Counted from the stretch's first letter, positions 16,332 to 24,278 are shown. The stretch: 64,000 bases of DNA from Oryzobacter faecalis (GCF_046764005.1 NZ_JBKOFW010000001.1:496001-560000), one strand, 5' to 3'. The notes: a model not told the origin generated them from the letters alone. Numbers and translations are program-made.

Positions 16332-16422
16332 GCCCCTCAGGATGCCGTGGGCGTGCGGTTTCGGACAGGCTCGGTGGCGCAGCGGCCGCGCCCCGGGGCG
16401 GGTGACCTGTGGTGTGCGTGCA

Positions 16423-17295
16423 TCAGCGGGCCGACGGCGCCAGGTCGCGGACGGCCTCGGCGACGGCCTCGCGGTAGGAGGTCGGGCGCCGGCCGATGAG
16501 GCGCTCGAGGTCCCCGGAGGTCACCTCGAGGTCGCCGCGCGCGAGCCCGGTGTCGGCATCCGCGAGGACCTCGGCGTATCCCCGGGGGAGCCCGGCGCCG
16601 ACGAGGATCTCGGTCAGCTGCTCGGCGGGGACGTCGGTGTAGGTGACCTCGCGTCCGGACGCGTCGGCCACGGCTGCGGCGAGCTCGGCCAGGGTGAAGG
16701 ACTCGCCACCGAGCTCGTGGACCGTGCCGGCGGAGTCGTCGGCGAGGAGGACGACCGCCGCGGCGTCGGCGTAGTCGGCACGGGTGGCCGCGCTGACCCG
16801 ACCCTCGCCCGCCGAACCCACCACCCCGTGCTCGAGGTAGGTCGGGATCTGGGGGAGGTAGTTCTCGAGGTACCAGCTGTTGCGCAGGAGGGAGAACGGC
16901 ACGCCGGACTCGCGGATGAGGCGCTCCGTGGCGAGGTGGTCGGCCGCGAGGACGAGGCCGCTGGTGTCGGCCTTCGGGATGCTCGTGTACACGAGGAGGG
17001 AGACGCCCGCCGCCTTCGCCGCGGCGACGACGGTGGTGTGCTGGGCAATCCGCCTGCCGACCTCGCTCCCGGAGACGAAGAGGACGCGGTCGGCGCCCTC
17101 GAAGGCGGTGTCGAGGGTGGCGCGGTCGTCGTAGTCGACGACAGCGGTCCGGACGCCGAGCGACGCGAGGTCCGCCAGCCTGGCGGTGTCGCGACCGGTG
17201 GCGAGGACGTCGCGCGGGTCGGCCCCGCGGCGGAGGAGGGCCTCGACGGCGAGGCGGCCGAGCTGGCCGGTGGCTCCGGTGACGACGATGGTCAT
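16423..17295 (-). CDS. qorB: QOR2-type NAD(P)H:quinone reductase
   Basis: The 290-residue protein begins MTIVVTGATGQLGRLAVEAL, the NAD(P)-binding motif of the QorB/YtfG family. VLFVSGSEVGRRIAQHTTVV, LVYTSIPKADTS, LVLAADHLATERLI and LLRNSWYLENYLPQ are close to E. coli QOR2 landmarks. These enzymes reduce quinones and help with quinone or electrophile stress. It is divergent from an HxlR-type regulator whose probable operator lies between them, the same gene pairing as qorB-qorR. GGAAGGGA lies 10 bases before the ATG. Confidence 0.88.
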   Translation of the reverse strand: MTIVVTGATGQLGRLAVEALLRRGADPRDVLATGRDTARLADLASLGVRTAVVDYDDRATLDTAFEGADRVLFVSGSEVGRRIAQHTTVVAAAKAAGVSLLVYTSIPKADTSGLVLAADHLATERLIRESGVPFSLLRNSWYLENYLPQIPTYLEHGVVGSAGEGRVSAATRADYADAAAVVLLADDSAGTVHELGGESFTLAELAAAVADASGREVTYTDVPAEQLTEILVGAGLPRGYAEVLADADTGLARGDLEVTSGDLERLIGRRPTSYREAVAEAVRDLAPSAR

Positions 17296-17403
17296 GGTGG
17301 TGCGTCCCTTCGGGTGGTGGGTCCCGGGCTTGCTGGACGGAGCCCGGGAGGTGGTGGTGTCCCCGCCAACCGGCCGCGTCCCTGAACCCTTCCGGATGGT
17401 TGG

Positions 17404-17438
17404 TACGCACTTTGGAGTAAGGTACGCACGTGGAGGTA
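17404..17438. promoter_or_regulatory. Tandem TAC-N10-GTA dyads, probable QorR operator
   Basis: Two copies of GGTACGCAC...GGAG.TAA, 19 bases apart, each contain a TAC-N10-GTA dyad (17404-17419 and 17423-17438). The HxlR/DUF24 regulator YodB binds a similar TAC-N9-GTA site. A TAAGGT -10 (17418-17423) straddles them, and the downstream copy covers the regulator's start codon, as expected for autorepression. Confidence 0.65.
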
Positions 17439-17882
17439 AGTCACGAGGTCAACGGTTCGGCGGCGCTGGCGACGGCTCTGGACGGGCCGCGTGGCGACGG
17501 TGTCGGACGCGATGGTGGACGGTCGGACGGTGCCCGGCGGGCGGGCCCGGGCGAGGTGTTCGCGGCGGCGTGCCCGAGCCGGGTCGTCCTCGACCACGTG
17601 ACGAGCAAATGGGGCGTGCTCGTCCTCGTGGCCCTCGCCGACGGGACCCAGCGGTGGAGCGACCTGCGACGTCGGGCCGAGGGCATCAGCGAGAAGATGC
17701 TGGCGCAGACCCTGCGCACGCTCGAGGGCGACGGCCTCGTCCACCGCGAGGCGCAGCCCGTCATCCCACCGCGGGTCGACTACTCCCTGACCCCTCGTGG
17801 GGAGGAGCTCGTCGCGCACCTGCTGCCGCTGTTCGGCTGGGTCGTCGACCACGCCGACGAGATCGTGGGCCGCGCCCGGTAG
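17430..17882 (+). CDS. qorR: HxlR/DUF24-family redox-sensing regulator
   Basis: The 150-residue winged-helix protein has the HxlR core CPSRVVLDHVTSKWGVLVLV, RWSDLRRRAEGISEKMLAQTLRTLEGDGLV and PPRVDYSLTPRGEELV. The cysteine in AAACPSR matches the conserved redox cysteine of YodB/QorR that reacts with quinones or disulfide stress. GTG 17430 follows a TAAGGT -10 by 6 bases and fits a leaderless mRNA, giving a 42-residue N-terminal extension of low complexity. GTG 17556 would give a 108-residue protein of normal family size with the cysteine at position 6, exactly as in YodB. Both starts may be used. It faces qorB across its probable operator. Confidence 0.85.
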   Translation: MEVSHEVNGSAALATALDGPRGDGVGRDGGRSDGARRAGPGEVFAAACPSRVVLDHVTSKWGVLVLVALADGTQRWSDLRRRAEGISEKMLAQTLRTLEGDGLVHREAQPVIPPRVDYSLTPRGEELVAHLLPLFGWVVDHADEIVGRAR

Positions 17883-17999
17883 GGGTGCGCGGGGGCCCGG
17901 GCCGTGGGGGCGGGCTGTGGACAACTCGAGTGGCGGGATCCGGCGAGTTGGCTACGGTGGCTGTGCGGGGCCGACGTGGGACGGCCGGGGAAGGGACGC

Positions 18000-18605
18000 A
18001 TGACAGGACGCACTGCGCGGCGGCGCTCGCTCGCGCCGACGCTGGCACTGGTCGGCGCGTTGGCGGGTGCGCTGGTCGTGGCCGGCTGCCAGTCGGAGGG
18101 CGCACAGTCGCCCAGCCCGTCGCCGTCGGTCTCGTCGAGCAGCGCCTCGCCCACGGCGAGCCCCAGCCCGAGCCCGTCACCCACCGAAGGCGAGATCCCC
18201 CCCGCCGCCAGAGTCCAATCAGAAGAAGGCGCCGAAGCGTTTGTCAAGCACTTCTTTCAGCGCTTTAACTTCGCATGGACCAAGCCTGAGGCCGGCGTCA
18301 TCGCCCGGTTGAGCGCGCCCGATTGCGATTTCTGCCGGAGCACCGAAGAGACGGCGAGCTACCTGGCGAAGAACAAGCAGCGCTACGCAGCTGATCCGAC
18401 GGAGCTAAAGGCAACTCAGGCCTTCATGGGTGCCCCATCAGGTCAGCAGTTCGTTGAGATCACGCTTCTGCAACGCAAGGTCGACATTCTCGACGCTTCA
18501 GGGGCGGCCATCGCCACGGATCCGGAGAAAGAGGATCGCTACTTCGCAGTTCTGCAGTGGGGAGGCAAGGGGTGGTCCCTCAAGGAAGTGGAAAAGGCAC
18601 CTTGA
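18000..18605 (+). CDS. DUF6318-like lipoprotein
   Basis: The 201-residue precursor has a basic N-terminus, a hydrophobic stretch and a lipobox LVVAGC (cysteine 30), so it should be a lipid-anchored surface protein. A proline/serine-rich stalk runs to about residue 63. The folded part (EAFVKHFFQRFNFAWTKPEAG, then CDFCRS, then YLAKNKQRYAADP) matches my memory of the DUF6318 family. From about position 18195 the DNA is clearly A/T-richer and uses codons avoided elsewhere (CAA, TTT, CTA). RBS AAGGGA and -10 TACGGT (17953-17958) lie upstream. It is separated by one base from the next gene. Confidence 0.8.
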   Translation: MTGRTARRRSLAPTLALVGALAGALVVAGCQSEGAQSPSPSPSVSSSSASPTASPSPSPSPTEGEIPPAARVQSEEGAEAFVKHFFQRFNFAWTKPEAGVIARLSAPDCDFCRSTEETASYLAKNKQRYAADPTELKATQAFMGAPSGQQFVEITLLQRKVDILDASGAAIATDPEKEDRYFAVLQWGGKGWSLKEVEKAP

Positions 18606-18606
18606 C

Positions 18607-19530
18607 ATGCAGCGCATCATCGTCGCGGCCCTTGCCGCATTGATCGTCGGACTTGTTCAACTCGAGTCGGGGTGGGCGATGCCGATGCACCACAAGCCTG
18701 GGCACACAGTGTCCGGCTCCGTGGTCGACGAGGGGACCGTCATTAACACTCTCGGGTTGGAGTCGGTGAAGGCGCTCACCAACTCGTACTACAAGAGTGC
18801 TCTCGCAGAACCTCCGTTCTATGACTATGCAGGCGTCTCCGTGTGCGGCGACCCCGAACCGGGTGACGAGAATGCCGACAACGTTTGCCCCTTGTCCTGG
18901 GGGATCTGCCGCGTTGCTTCTGGTGGAGGCGATGGACCCGCCGTGCGCATCTTCCGCCGCGAGGTGTCTAGTTCCGGTTCGCCGTTGACGGGAGCACCCG
19001 GTTCTTGGACTCCCGTTCACCTCACTTGCTTTCCTGAAGCCGTCCCTGGCGCGGGCCGGGTCTTGAGCATGGCCATGATTCGCCATGCATTTCGTGAGAC
19101 GGACTTCACGCGTCCCACGGTGAACATTCAGCCGGAGGGCGACGTCACGCTGGTCAACCTGCCCACGTACTTCGAGGTCCGCTTCCCCGAGGCGGGCTTC
19201 GGGCCGGACGAGGTGGACACGCCCGATCCGAGCCTCCTGCTCGGGCACACCGTCGAGATCCGTCCACGGTTGAAGTCGGTCACGTACCACCTGGGGGAGC
19301 AGACCGTCGGTCCCACGACCTCGCTCGGCGGGCCGCACCCGACGGGCGACATCACGGCGACCTACACCCGTCCCGGCACCCGCCAGGTACGCGTGGACGT
19401 CGTCTACACCGGACAGTTCCGCGTCGGTGGCAGCGGCTGGATCGACATCCCCGGCGAGGTCGACCTCACCGGCGCGCCGGTCACGCTCACCGTGCGCGAG
19501 GCGAGGTCACGGCTCTACACGCCCGGCTGA
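18607..19530 (+). CDS. Secreted protein of unknown function, mosaic composition
   Basis: The 307-residue protein has an N-terminal signal sequence (IIVAALAALIVGLVQLESGW), several cysteines in its N-terminal half (CGDPEPG, NVCPLSWGIC, HLTC), and a C-terminal half that looks like a small PKD/Ig-like beta domain (PTGDITATYTRPGTRQVRVD). The first 175 or so codons are A/T-rich like the end of the preceding gene; from about 19130 onward codon use returns abruptly to the chromosomal GC-rich norm with no frame break. It is coupled to the lipoprotein gene, suggesting a joint surface role that I cannot name. Confidence 0.75.
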   Translation: MQRIIVAALAALIVGLVQLESGWAMPMHHKPGHTVSGSVVDEGTVINTLGLESVKALTNSYYKSALAEPPFYDYAGVSVCGDPEPGDENADNVCPLSWGICRVASGGGDGPAVRIFRREVSSSGSPLTGAPGSWTPVHLTCFPEAVPGAGRVLSMAMIRHAFRETDFTRPTVNIQPEGDVTLVNLPTYFEVRFPEAGFGPDEVDTPDPSLLLGHTVEIRPRLKSVTYHLGEQTVGPTTSLGGPHPTGDITATYTRPGTRQVRVDVVYTGQFRVGGSGWIDIPGEVDLTGAPVTLTVREARSRLYTPG

Positions 19531-19565
19531 TCCTTCAGAACGAGCTCCGGACCCTCTGTCAGAGG

Positions 19566-19581
19566 TCGAATGTACGTTCGG
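19566..19581. promoter_or_regulatory. LexA (SOS) box-like site upstream of the SprT-like gene
   Basis: TCGAATGTACGTTCGG matches the actinobacterial SOS box TCGAAC-n4-GTTCGA at 10 of 12 specified positions and keeps the inner CGAA-N6-TTCG symmetry intact. A TACGTT -10 candidate (19573-19578) lies inside it, so bound LexA would block transcription. The next gene with coding character is the SprT-like protease at 19728. Confidence 0.6.
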
Positions 19582-19584
19582 TTC

Positions 19585-19737
19585 ATGGCAGCAACGAGCG
19601 GTCGCAGCGCGGAGGCTGCGGCGCGCGCGGGGGACAGGGGGAGCACGACGATGAGTACACGGACACCTAGATTCGACACGGTGGCGCTCCGGGCGGCGGG
19701 GCCCGGCTCGTCGCGAGGAGGTGGCCGGTGGAGGTGA
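19585..19737 (+). CDS. Possible leaderless leader peptide before the SprT-like gene
   Basis: ATG 19585 lies 6 bases after the TACGTT hexamer in the LexA-like box, the leaderless arrangement seen elsewhere here, and opens a 50-codon frame ending 10 bases inside the protease gene. An in-frame GTG at 19681 sits 7 bases after a second hexamer, TAGATT (19668-19673). Codon third positions are not GC-rich, so coding is doubtful. It may be a remnant or a short coupled leader. Confidence 0.25.
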   Translation: MAATSGRSAEAAARAGDRGSTTMSTRTPRFDTVALRAAGPGSSRGGGRWR

Positions 19738-20432
19738 CGAGGGCGCTCACGCTCGGTCGGCGGCTGCTGCGCGAGCACGGGCTCGACGACTGGACCATCG
19801 TCGCGGACCGCGCCAAGACCCGTGCCGGGGTGTGTCGGTTCGGCCGGCGGCAGATCGGCATCAGCGCGCCGATCACCACCCTCCACGACGAGTCCGAGGT
19901 GCTCGACACGATCCTCCACGAGATCGCGCACGCCCTCGTCGGCCCCGAGCACGGCCACGACGGCGTGTGGCGGGCCAAGGCGCTCGAGATCGGCTGCTCG
20001 GGGGAGCGGTGCGTGTCCACCGACTCGCCCCGCGTCCCCGGCGACTGGGTGGGGCGTTGCCCCGCAGGTCACGAGAAGAGCCGCCACCGCGCGCCCACGC
20101 GGCTGATGTCGTGCGGCCAGTGCTCGCGGCGCTTCGACGCCCGTTACCTCTTCACCTGGTCCTACCGGGGGCGGCCCGCCTCCCTCCCGCCCAGTTACGC
20201 CGCCCAGCTCGCGGCGCTGCGCGTCATCGAGCGACCGACCCAAGGCGCCGTCCTCGAGGTTGGACAGGAGGTGGAGGTGGTCGCGCCCGGGCCCTGGCGG
20301 GGGCTCGTCGGCGAGGTCGAGCTCGTCGGGGCGGTCCGCTGCCAGGTCCGGGTCGACGACGAGCTGGTCAGCCTCCCGCTCGACGCCGTCCGCCGCGCGG
20401 CACCCAGCGCAGCACGGCGACAGCCTGCCTGA
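19728..20432 (+). CDS. SprT-like zinc metalloprotease with zinc ribbon and KOW-like tail
   Basis: The 234-residue protein has the SprT catalytic motif HEIAH (residues 64-68) with a third histidine in EHGHDGVWR, then a zinc-ribbon part (C111, H115, C129, C132) ending ARYLFTW as in SprT proteins. After a linker, residues 178-222 (GQEVEVVAPGPWRGLVGEVE, then VRVDDELVSLPLD) look like a NusG-type KOW domain. Eukaryotic SprT-family Spartan degrades proteins crosslinked to DNA; the bacterial role is not settled. GAGGAGG lies before GTG 19728. The LexA-like box upstream suggests DNA-damage induction. Confidence 0.8.
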   Translation: MEVTRALTLGRRLLREHGLDDWTIVADRAKTRAGVCRFGRRQIGISAPITTLHDESEVLDTILHEIAHALVGPEHGHDGVWRAKALEIGCSGERCVSTDSPRVPGDWVGRCPAGHEKSRHRAPTRLMSCGQCSRRFDARYLFTWSYRGRPASLPPSYAAQLAALRVIERPTQGAVLEVGQEVEVVAPGPWRGLVGEVELVGAVRCQVRVDDELVSLPLDAVRRAAPSAARRQPA

Positions 20433-20488
20433 GGGGTGAGCACCCTCACGCCCGCAGGATTGCTACTCGCCGGTACGTTGCGGGGAGA

Positions 20489-21574
20489 ATGGAGGACGTG
20501 ACCGACCAGCGCACCGAACACGCCGCAGCCGACGACCTCGTCGCGGCGCCGGACGTCGACGCCCCGGGCCGGACCACCCCGGGTGGCCCGGCACCCACGA
20601 CGGCACTCGCGACCGCGACAACGCAGCCTTCGGCCACCGCGAACACCCCGCGCAGCGCCCAGACCGCTGACCCCACGCGCCCCGTCGAGCACGCCGACAC
20701 CGGCGACGACGGCTTCACCCCCTGGCGCACCCCGACCGAGGGCACCGAGCGCGCCTTCGTCCTCGCGGGCGGCGGGGCCACCGGCATCGCGTGGGAGGCC
20801 GGCGTCATCATCGGCCTGCGCGACGGCGGGGTCGACGTCCGCGAGGCCGACACGATGATCGGCACCTCCGCAGGGTCGATGGTCGCCGCCCACGTCCGGC
20901 TCGGCACCGAGGAGACCGTCGCCTTCGAACGGATCCGCGAGGGCGCACCCCTGGCCTCCTACGGCCGGCTCGGGGCCGCCGACGCCACCCGCTACCTGCG
21001 CGCCCAGCTGCACCTCGACGCGCGCCGTGGCCGTGCCCTCGTCGGCCGCGCCGCCCTCGGTGCGCGCACCGCCACCGAGCAGGAGTGGCTCGACACGATC
21101 GGCCTGGGCCTCGTGGGCCAGCCGTGGCCGCAGGCCCGCCTCCTCGTCACCGCCGTCGACGCCCGCACCGGCACGGCCGTCGTCTTCGACCGCGACAGCG
21201 GCGTCCCGCTCGAGCGCGCCGTCGCCGCGAGCTGCGCCGTCCCCGGCGTCTTCCCCGCGGTCGAGGTCGGCGGCAGACGCTACGTCGACGGTGGACTGCG
21301 GACCATCGCCAACATCGACCTCGCCGCGGGCCACCGACGCGTCGTCGCGCTCGCGCCCTACCCCGTCGGCTCGCACGTCCGCGACCTCCCGCCCGTCCAG
21401 CTGCGGCGCCTCAAGCCGCGGGCCCGTACCGCCCTCGTCGTCCCCGACGCCAGGGACCTGCGCGCCATGGGGACCAACCCGCTCGACATGCGCCGCGGCG
21501 AGAGGACCTTCGACGCGGCCCGCGAGCACGGGCGACGGATCGCCGAGCGCGTCGGCGACGTCTGGCACGGCTGA
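20489..21574 (+). CDS. Patatin-like phospholipase family protein
   Basis: The 361-residue protein begins with about 80 residues rich in T, A, P and D with no fold apparent. The patatin domain follows: oxyanion loop GGGATGIAWE near residue 94, nucleophile elbow GTSAGS near 125 (catalytic serine), and DGG near 268 supplying the aspartate of the Ser-Asp dyad. Such enzymes cleave acyl esters of lipids. No signal peptide or membrane helix is visible. ATG 20489 lies 9 bases after a TACGTT hexamer; GTG 20498, preceded by GGAGG, is an alternative start. Confidence 0.88.
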   Translation: MEDVTDQRTEHAAADDLVAAPDVDAPGRTTPGGPAPTTALATATTQPSATANTPRSAQTADPTRPVEHADTGDDGFTPWRTPTEGTERAFVLAGGGATGIAWEAGVIIGLRDGGVDVREADTMIGTSAGSMVAAHVRLGTEETVAFERIREGAPLASYGRLGAADATRYLRAQLHLDARRGRALVGRAALGARTATEQEWLDTIGLGLVGQPWPQARLLVTAVDARTGTAVVFDRDSGVPLERAVAASCAVPGVFPAVEVGGRRYVDGGLRTIANIDLAAGHRRVVALAPYPVGSHVRDLPPVQLRRLKPRARTALVVPDARDLRAMGTNPLDMRRGERTFDAAREHGRRIAERVGDVWHG

Positions 21575-21661
21575 CCCACCGCCGCCCGGGTATCAGCGCG
21601 CGCCTCGCCGCGCTCCTCACCCACACGGCCACCGCCCGGTGGCCCGAGGGAGGACGCACCG

Positions 21662-22054
21662 ATGGCGATGCTCGAGTCGCTGCCGCTCATCCGGCTGCCC
21701 GAGTCGTGGCCGCTGCCGCTCGTCGCGACCCTCGCGATGGCCGCGCTCGCAGGGCTGGACCTGCTCGGCGCCTACGCGGCCAAGGAGTGGGCCGAGCAGC
21801 GCAACACCGTGGCGCTCGGCGTGGGTGCCCTCGCCTTCCTCGTCCTGTTCTGGGTCTACGCGTCCTCGCTCCAGTACGCCGAGCTCGCCGTCGTGACGAT
21901 GGGCTGGATCGTCCTGCTGCAGGTGGGGATCGTCCTCATCGACCGGCTGTGGTTCGGCGCGACCCTGCCCGCCGACAAGATGGCCGCGATCGTCGTCATC
22001 CTCGCTGCGCAGGGCTACCTCCTCCTCGCGCCGGCCGCCACGACCACCGCCTGA
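21662..22054 (+). CDS. Small four-helix integral membrane protein
   Basis: The 130-residue protein has four hydrophobic segments (around residues 20-38, 50-68, 75-93 and 107-125), joined by short loops with few charges (AAKEWAEQRNT, DRLWFGATLPADK). It has no motif I can tie to a function. GGGAGGA lies 7 bases before the ATG. It sits between the patatin and ornithine aminotransferase genes on the same strand, 88 and 48 bases away, so co-transcription is possible. Confidence 0.75.
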   Translation: MAMLESLPLIRLPESWPLPLVATLAMAALAGLDLLGAYAAKEWAEQRNTVALGVGALAFLVLFWVYASSLQYAELAVVTMGWIVLLQVGIVLIDRLWFGATLPADKMAAIVVILAAQGYLLLAPAATTTA

Positions 22055-22101
22055 GCCGGGCCGCGCCCTCCGCTCGCTACGCTCGGCGCGGAGGAGGTCC
22101 G

Positions 22102-23343
22102 ATGACGAACCCGACGCCGCCGTCACGCACGACCGCGTTCATCGAGCAGGTCGAGCGCTACGCCGCGCACAACTACCACCCGCTGCCCGTCGTCCTCAGC
22201 CACGGCGAGGGGGCGTGGGTCACCGACGTCGAGGGGCGCCGCTACCTCGACTGCCTCGCCGGCTACTCAGCCCTCAACTTCGGCCACGGCCACCCCCGGC
22301 TCGTCGCCCGCGCCCAGGAGCAGCTGCACCGGCTGACGCTGACGAGCCGCGCGTTCCACAACGACCAGCTCGGCCCCTTCGCCGAGGCGCTCGCCGGGCT
22401 CACCCGCACCGAGATGGTGCTCCCGATGAACACCGGTGCCGAGGCGGTCGAGACGGCCATCAAGGTGAGCCGCAAGTGGGGGTACCGCGTCAAGGGGGTC
22501 CCGGAGGACGCCGCCACCGTCGTCGTCATGGAGGGCAACTTCCACGGGCGCACGACGACGATCGTCAGCTTCTCCGACGACAAGGTCGCACGCGACGACT
22601 ACGGCCCCTACACACCGGGATTCCGCTCGGTCCCGTACGGTGACGCCGACGCCCTCCGCGCCGCCGTCGACGACACCACGGTCGCCGTCCTCCTCGAGCC
22701 CATCCAGGGGGAGGGCGGGGTCGTCATCCCCCCGGAGGGCTTCCTGCGCGACGTGCGAGGCATCTGCGACGACGCCGGGGCGCTCATGGTCGCCGACGAG
22801 ATCCAGAGCGGGCTCGGCCGGACCGGCCGGACCTTCGCCTGCGACCACGAGGACGTGGCCCCCGACGTCTACGTCCTCGGCAAGGCGCTGGGCGGGGGCC
22901 TCTACCCCGTGTCGGCGATCGCCGCGGACGCCGCCGTCCTCGGCGTCATCACCCCCGGGTCGCACGGCTCGACGTTCGGCGGCAACCCCCTCGCCGCCGC
23001 CATCGGGCACGAGGTCGTGACGATGCTCGAGGAGGGCGAGGTCCAGCGGCACGCGGCGAGCCTCGGCGACCACCTCGCGGAGCGGCTGCGCCCCCTCGTC
23101 ACCGACCCGGAGGCCGACCGCGGCCTGCGTGCGGTGCGCGTGCGGGGGCTGTGGGCCGGCCTCGACGTCGTCGCCGCCGGGCCGAGCGGGCGCGAGCTGT
23201 GCGAACGGCTCATGGCGCGGGGCGTCCTCGCCAAGGACACCCACGGCTCGACGGTCCGGCTCGCGCCGCCGCTGGTCGCGACCCGCGACGACATCGACCT
23301 CCTCGTCGACACCCTCGAGGACGCCCTCGCCGCCGAGGACTGA
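22102..23343 (+). CDS. rocD: Ornithine aminotransferase
   Basis: The 413-residue class III PLP enzyme converts ornithine and 2-oxoglutarate to glutamate semialdehyde and glutamate, linking arginine breakdown to proline and glutamate. Family landmarks are YAAHNYHPLPVVL at the start, MNTGAEAVETAIK, VVMEGNFHGRTTT, LLEPIQGEGGV, VADEIQSGLGRTG, and the PLP lysine in VLGKALGGGLYPVSA near residue 260. The length is normal. GAGGAGG 5 bases before the ATG and a TACGCT -10 (22078-22083) suggest its own promoter. No other rocD pathway gene is adjacent. Confidence 0.93.
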   Translation: MTNPTPPSRTTAFIEQVERYAAHNYHPLPVVLSHGEGAWVTDVEGRRYLDCLAGYSALNFGHGHPRLVARAQEQLHRLTLTSRAFHNDQLGPFAEALAGLTRTEMVLPMNTGAEAVETAIKVSRKWGYRVKGVPEDAATVVVMEGNFHGRTTTIVSFSDDKVARDDYGPYTPGFRSVPYGDADALRAAVDDTTVAVLLEPIQGEGGVVIPPEGFLRDVRGICDDAGALMVADEIQSGLGRTGRTFACDHEDVAPDVYVLGKALGGGLYPVSAIAADAAVLGVITPGSHGSTFGGNPLAAAIGHEVVTMLEEGEVQRHAASLGDHLAERLRPLVTDPEADRGLRAVRVRGLWAGLDVVAAGPSGRELCERLMARGVLAKDTHGSTVRLAPPLVATRDDIDLLVDTLEDALAAED

Positions 23344-23366
23344 GCCCCGCCCGCCGAAGGGGGGCT
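23343..23366. terminator. Short hairpin between convergent rocD and hydrolase genes
   Basis: AGCCCC (23343-23348) can pair with GGGGCT (23361-23366) in the 23-base gap between the two stop codons. At only 6 bp it is weak, but it is the sole structure there and could serve both directions. Confidence 0.35.
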
Positions 23367-24278
23367 TCAGCCGACGTCCGCCGCCCGGCCCGAGCGCGCC
23401 CGGGCCGCGTTGCGCGCGATCTCGTGGGCGATCTCGGCCCGGTGCGGCTTGGGCAGGTCGTGGGCCATGTCGGGGAACATGACGAGCTTCGACCCCGGGA
23501 CGGCTCGCGCCGTGGCGATGCCCCCGCCCGGGAGGACCAGCTGGTCGAGCAGCCCGTGGACGACGAGGGTCGGCACGGTCACCCGGCGCAGCCCCGGGGT
23601 GCGGTCAGGGCTGGCCTGGATGGCGAGCAGCTGCCGCAGGGTGCCGAACGGGTTGATGTTGCGCGAGACGGCGAGCCGGACCGCCGCCCCGACCTCGTCC
23701 GCGTCGAAGTGCGGGCCCGCGATGAGGCGGAACCCCTCGAGCCCCAGCCGCGCAGCCTCCTCGGGGTCGTCCGGGCGCGGGGTGGACAGCGCCCGGGCCA
23801 TCGTCGGCAGCAGGCGCGGCGACACCGCACCGTGCCGACGGTTGCCCGTGTTCGACATGATCGAGCAGAGGCTGAGGACGCGCTCCGGGTGGTCGATCGT
23901 CAGCTGCTGGACGATCATCCCGCCCATCGACACCCCGACGACGTGCGCCTGCTCGATGCCGAGGTGGTCGAGGAGGGCGACCGCGTCGGCGGCCATGTCG
24001 GCGATGAGGTAGTCGGAGCGGGCGTACCGCCGGTGCGCGAACGCGCGCACCAGCGCGCCGCGCGTGGGTGCCGGCCCCTCGGTCTTCGTCGAGAGCCCGA
24101 TGTCGCGGTTGTCGAGGCGGATGACGCGGAACCCGTGGTCGACGAGGGCGGAGACGAGGTCCTCGGGCCACGCCACCAGCTGGGTGCCCAGCCCCATGAC
24201 GAGGAGCATCGGCGCGCCGTCCTCCGGTCCGTCGACCTCGTACTCGATGGTGAGGTCGGCGAGCTCGGCACTGGTCAT
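23367..24278 (-). CDS. Alpha/beta hydrolase
   Basis: The 303-residue protein has a canonical alpha/beta hydrolase layout: APMLLVMGLGTQLVAWPEDL (oxyanion region), RVIRLDNRDIGLS, nucleophile elbow VVGVSMGGMIVQQL near residue 116, acid region LVVHGLLDQLVLP, and a histidine in MFPDMAHDLP. This combination is close to aclacinomycin methylesterase-like and related hydrolases of actinobacteria; the substrate is unknown. It stands alone, convergent with rocD. Confidence 0.87.
   Translation of the reverse strand: MTSAELADLTIEYEVDGPEDGAPMLLVMGLGTQLVAWPEDLVSALVDHGFRVIRLDNRDIGLSTKTEGPAPTRGALVRAFAHRRYARSDYLIADMAADAVALLDHLGIEQAHVVGVSMGGMIVQQLTIDHPERVLSLCSIMSNTGNRRHGAVSPRLLPTMARALSTPRPDDPEEAARLGLEGFRLIAGPHFDADEVGAAVRLAVSRNINPFGTLRQLLAIQASPDRTPGLRRVTVPTLVVHGLLDQLVLPGGGIATARAVPGSKLVMFPDMAHDLPKPHRAEIAHEIARNAARARSGRAADVG

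Noticed and set aside
15486..17295. The two reductase genes as identical duplicates
   Set aside because: They share fold and a few motifs but differ through most of their length, so any duplication is ancient.
18195..19135. Prophage or insertion sequence as source of the A/T-rich segment
   Set aside because: No transposase, integrase, terminal repeats or target duplication; both genes remain intact through the segment.
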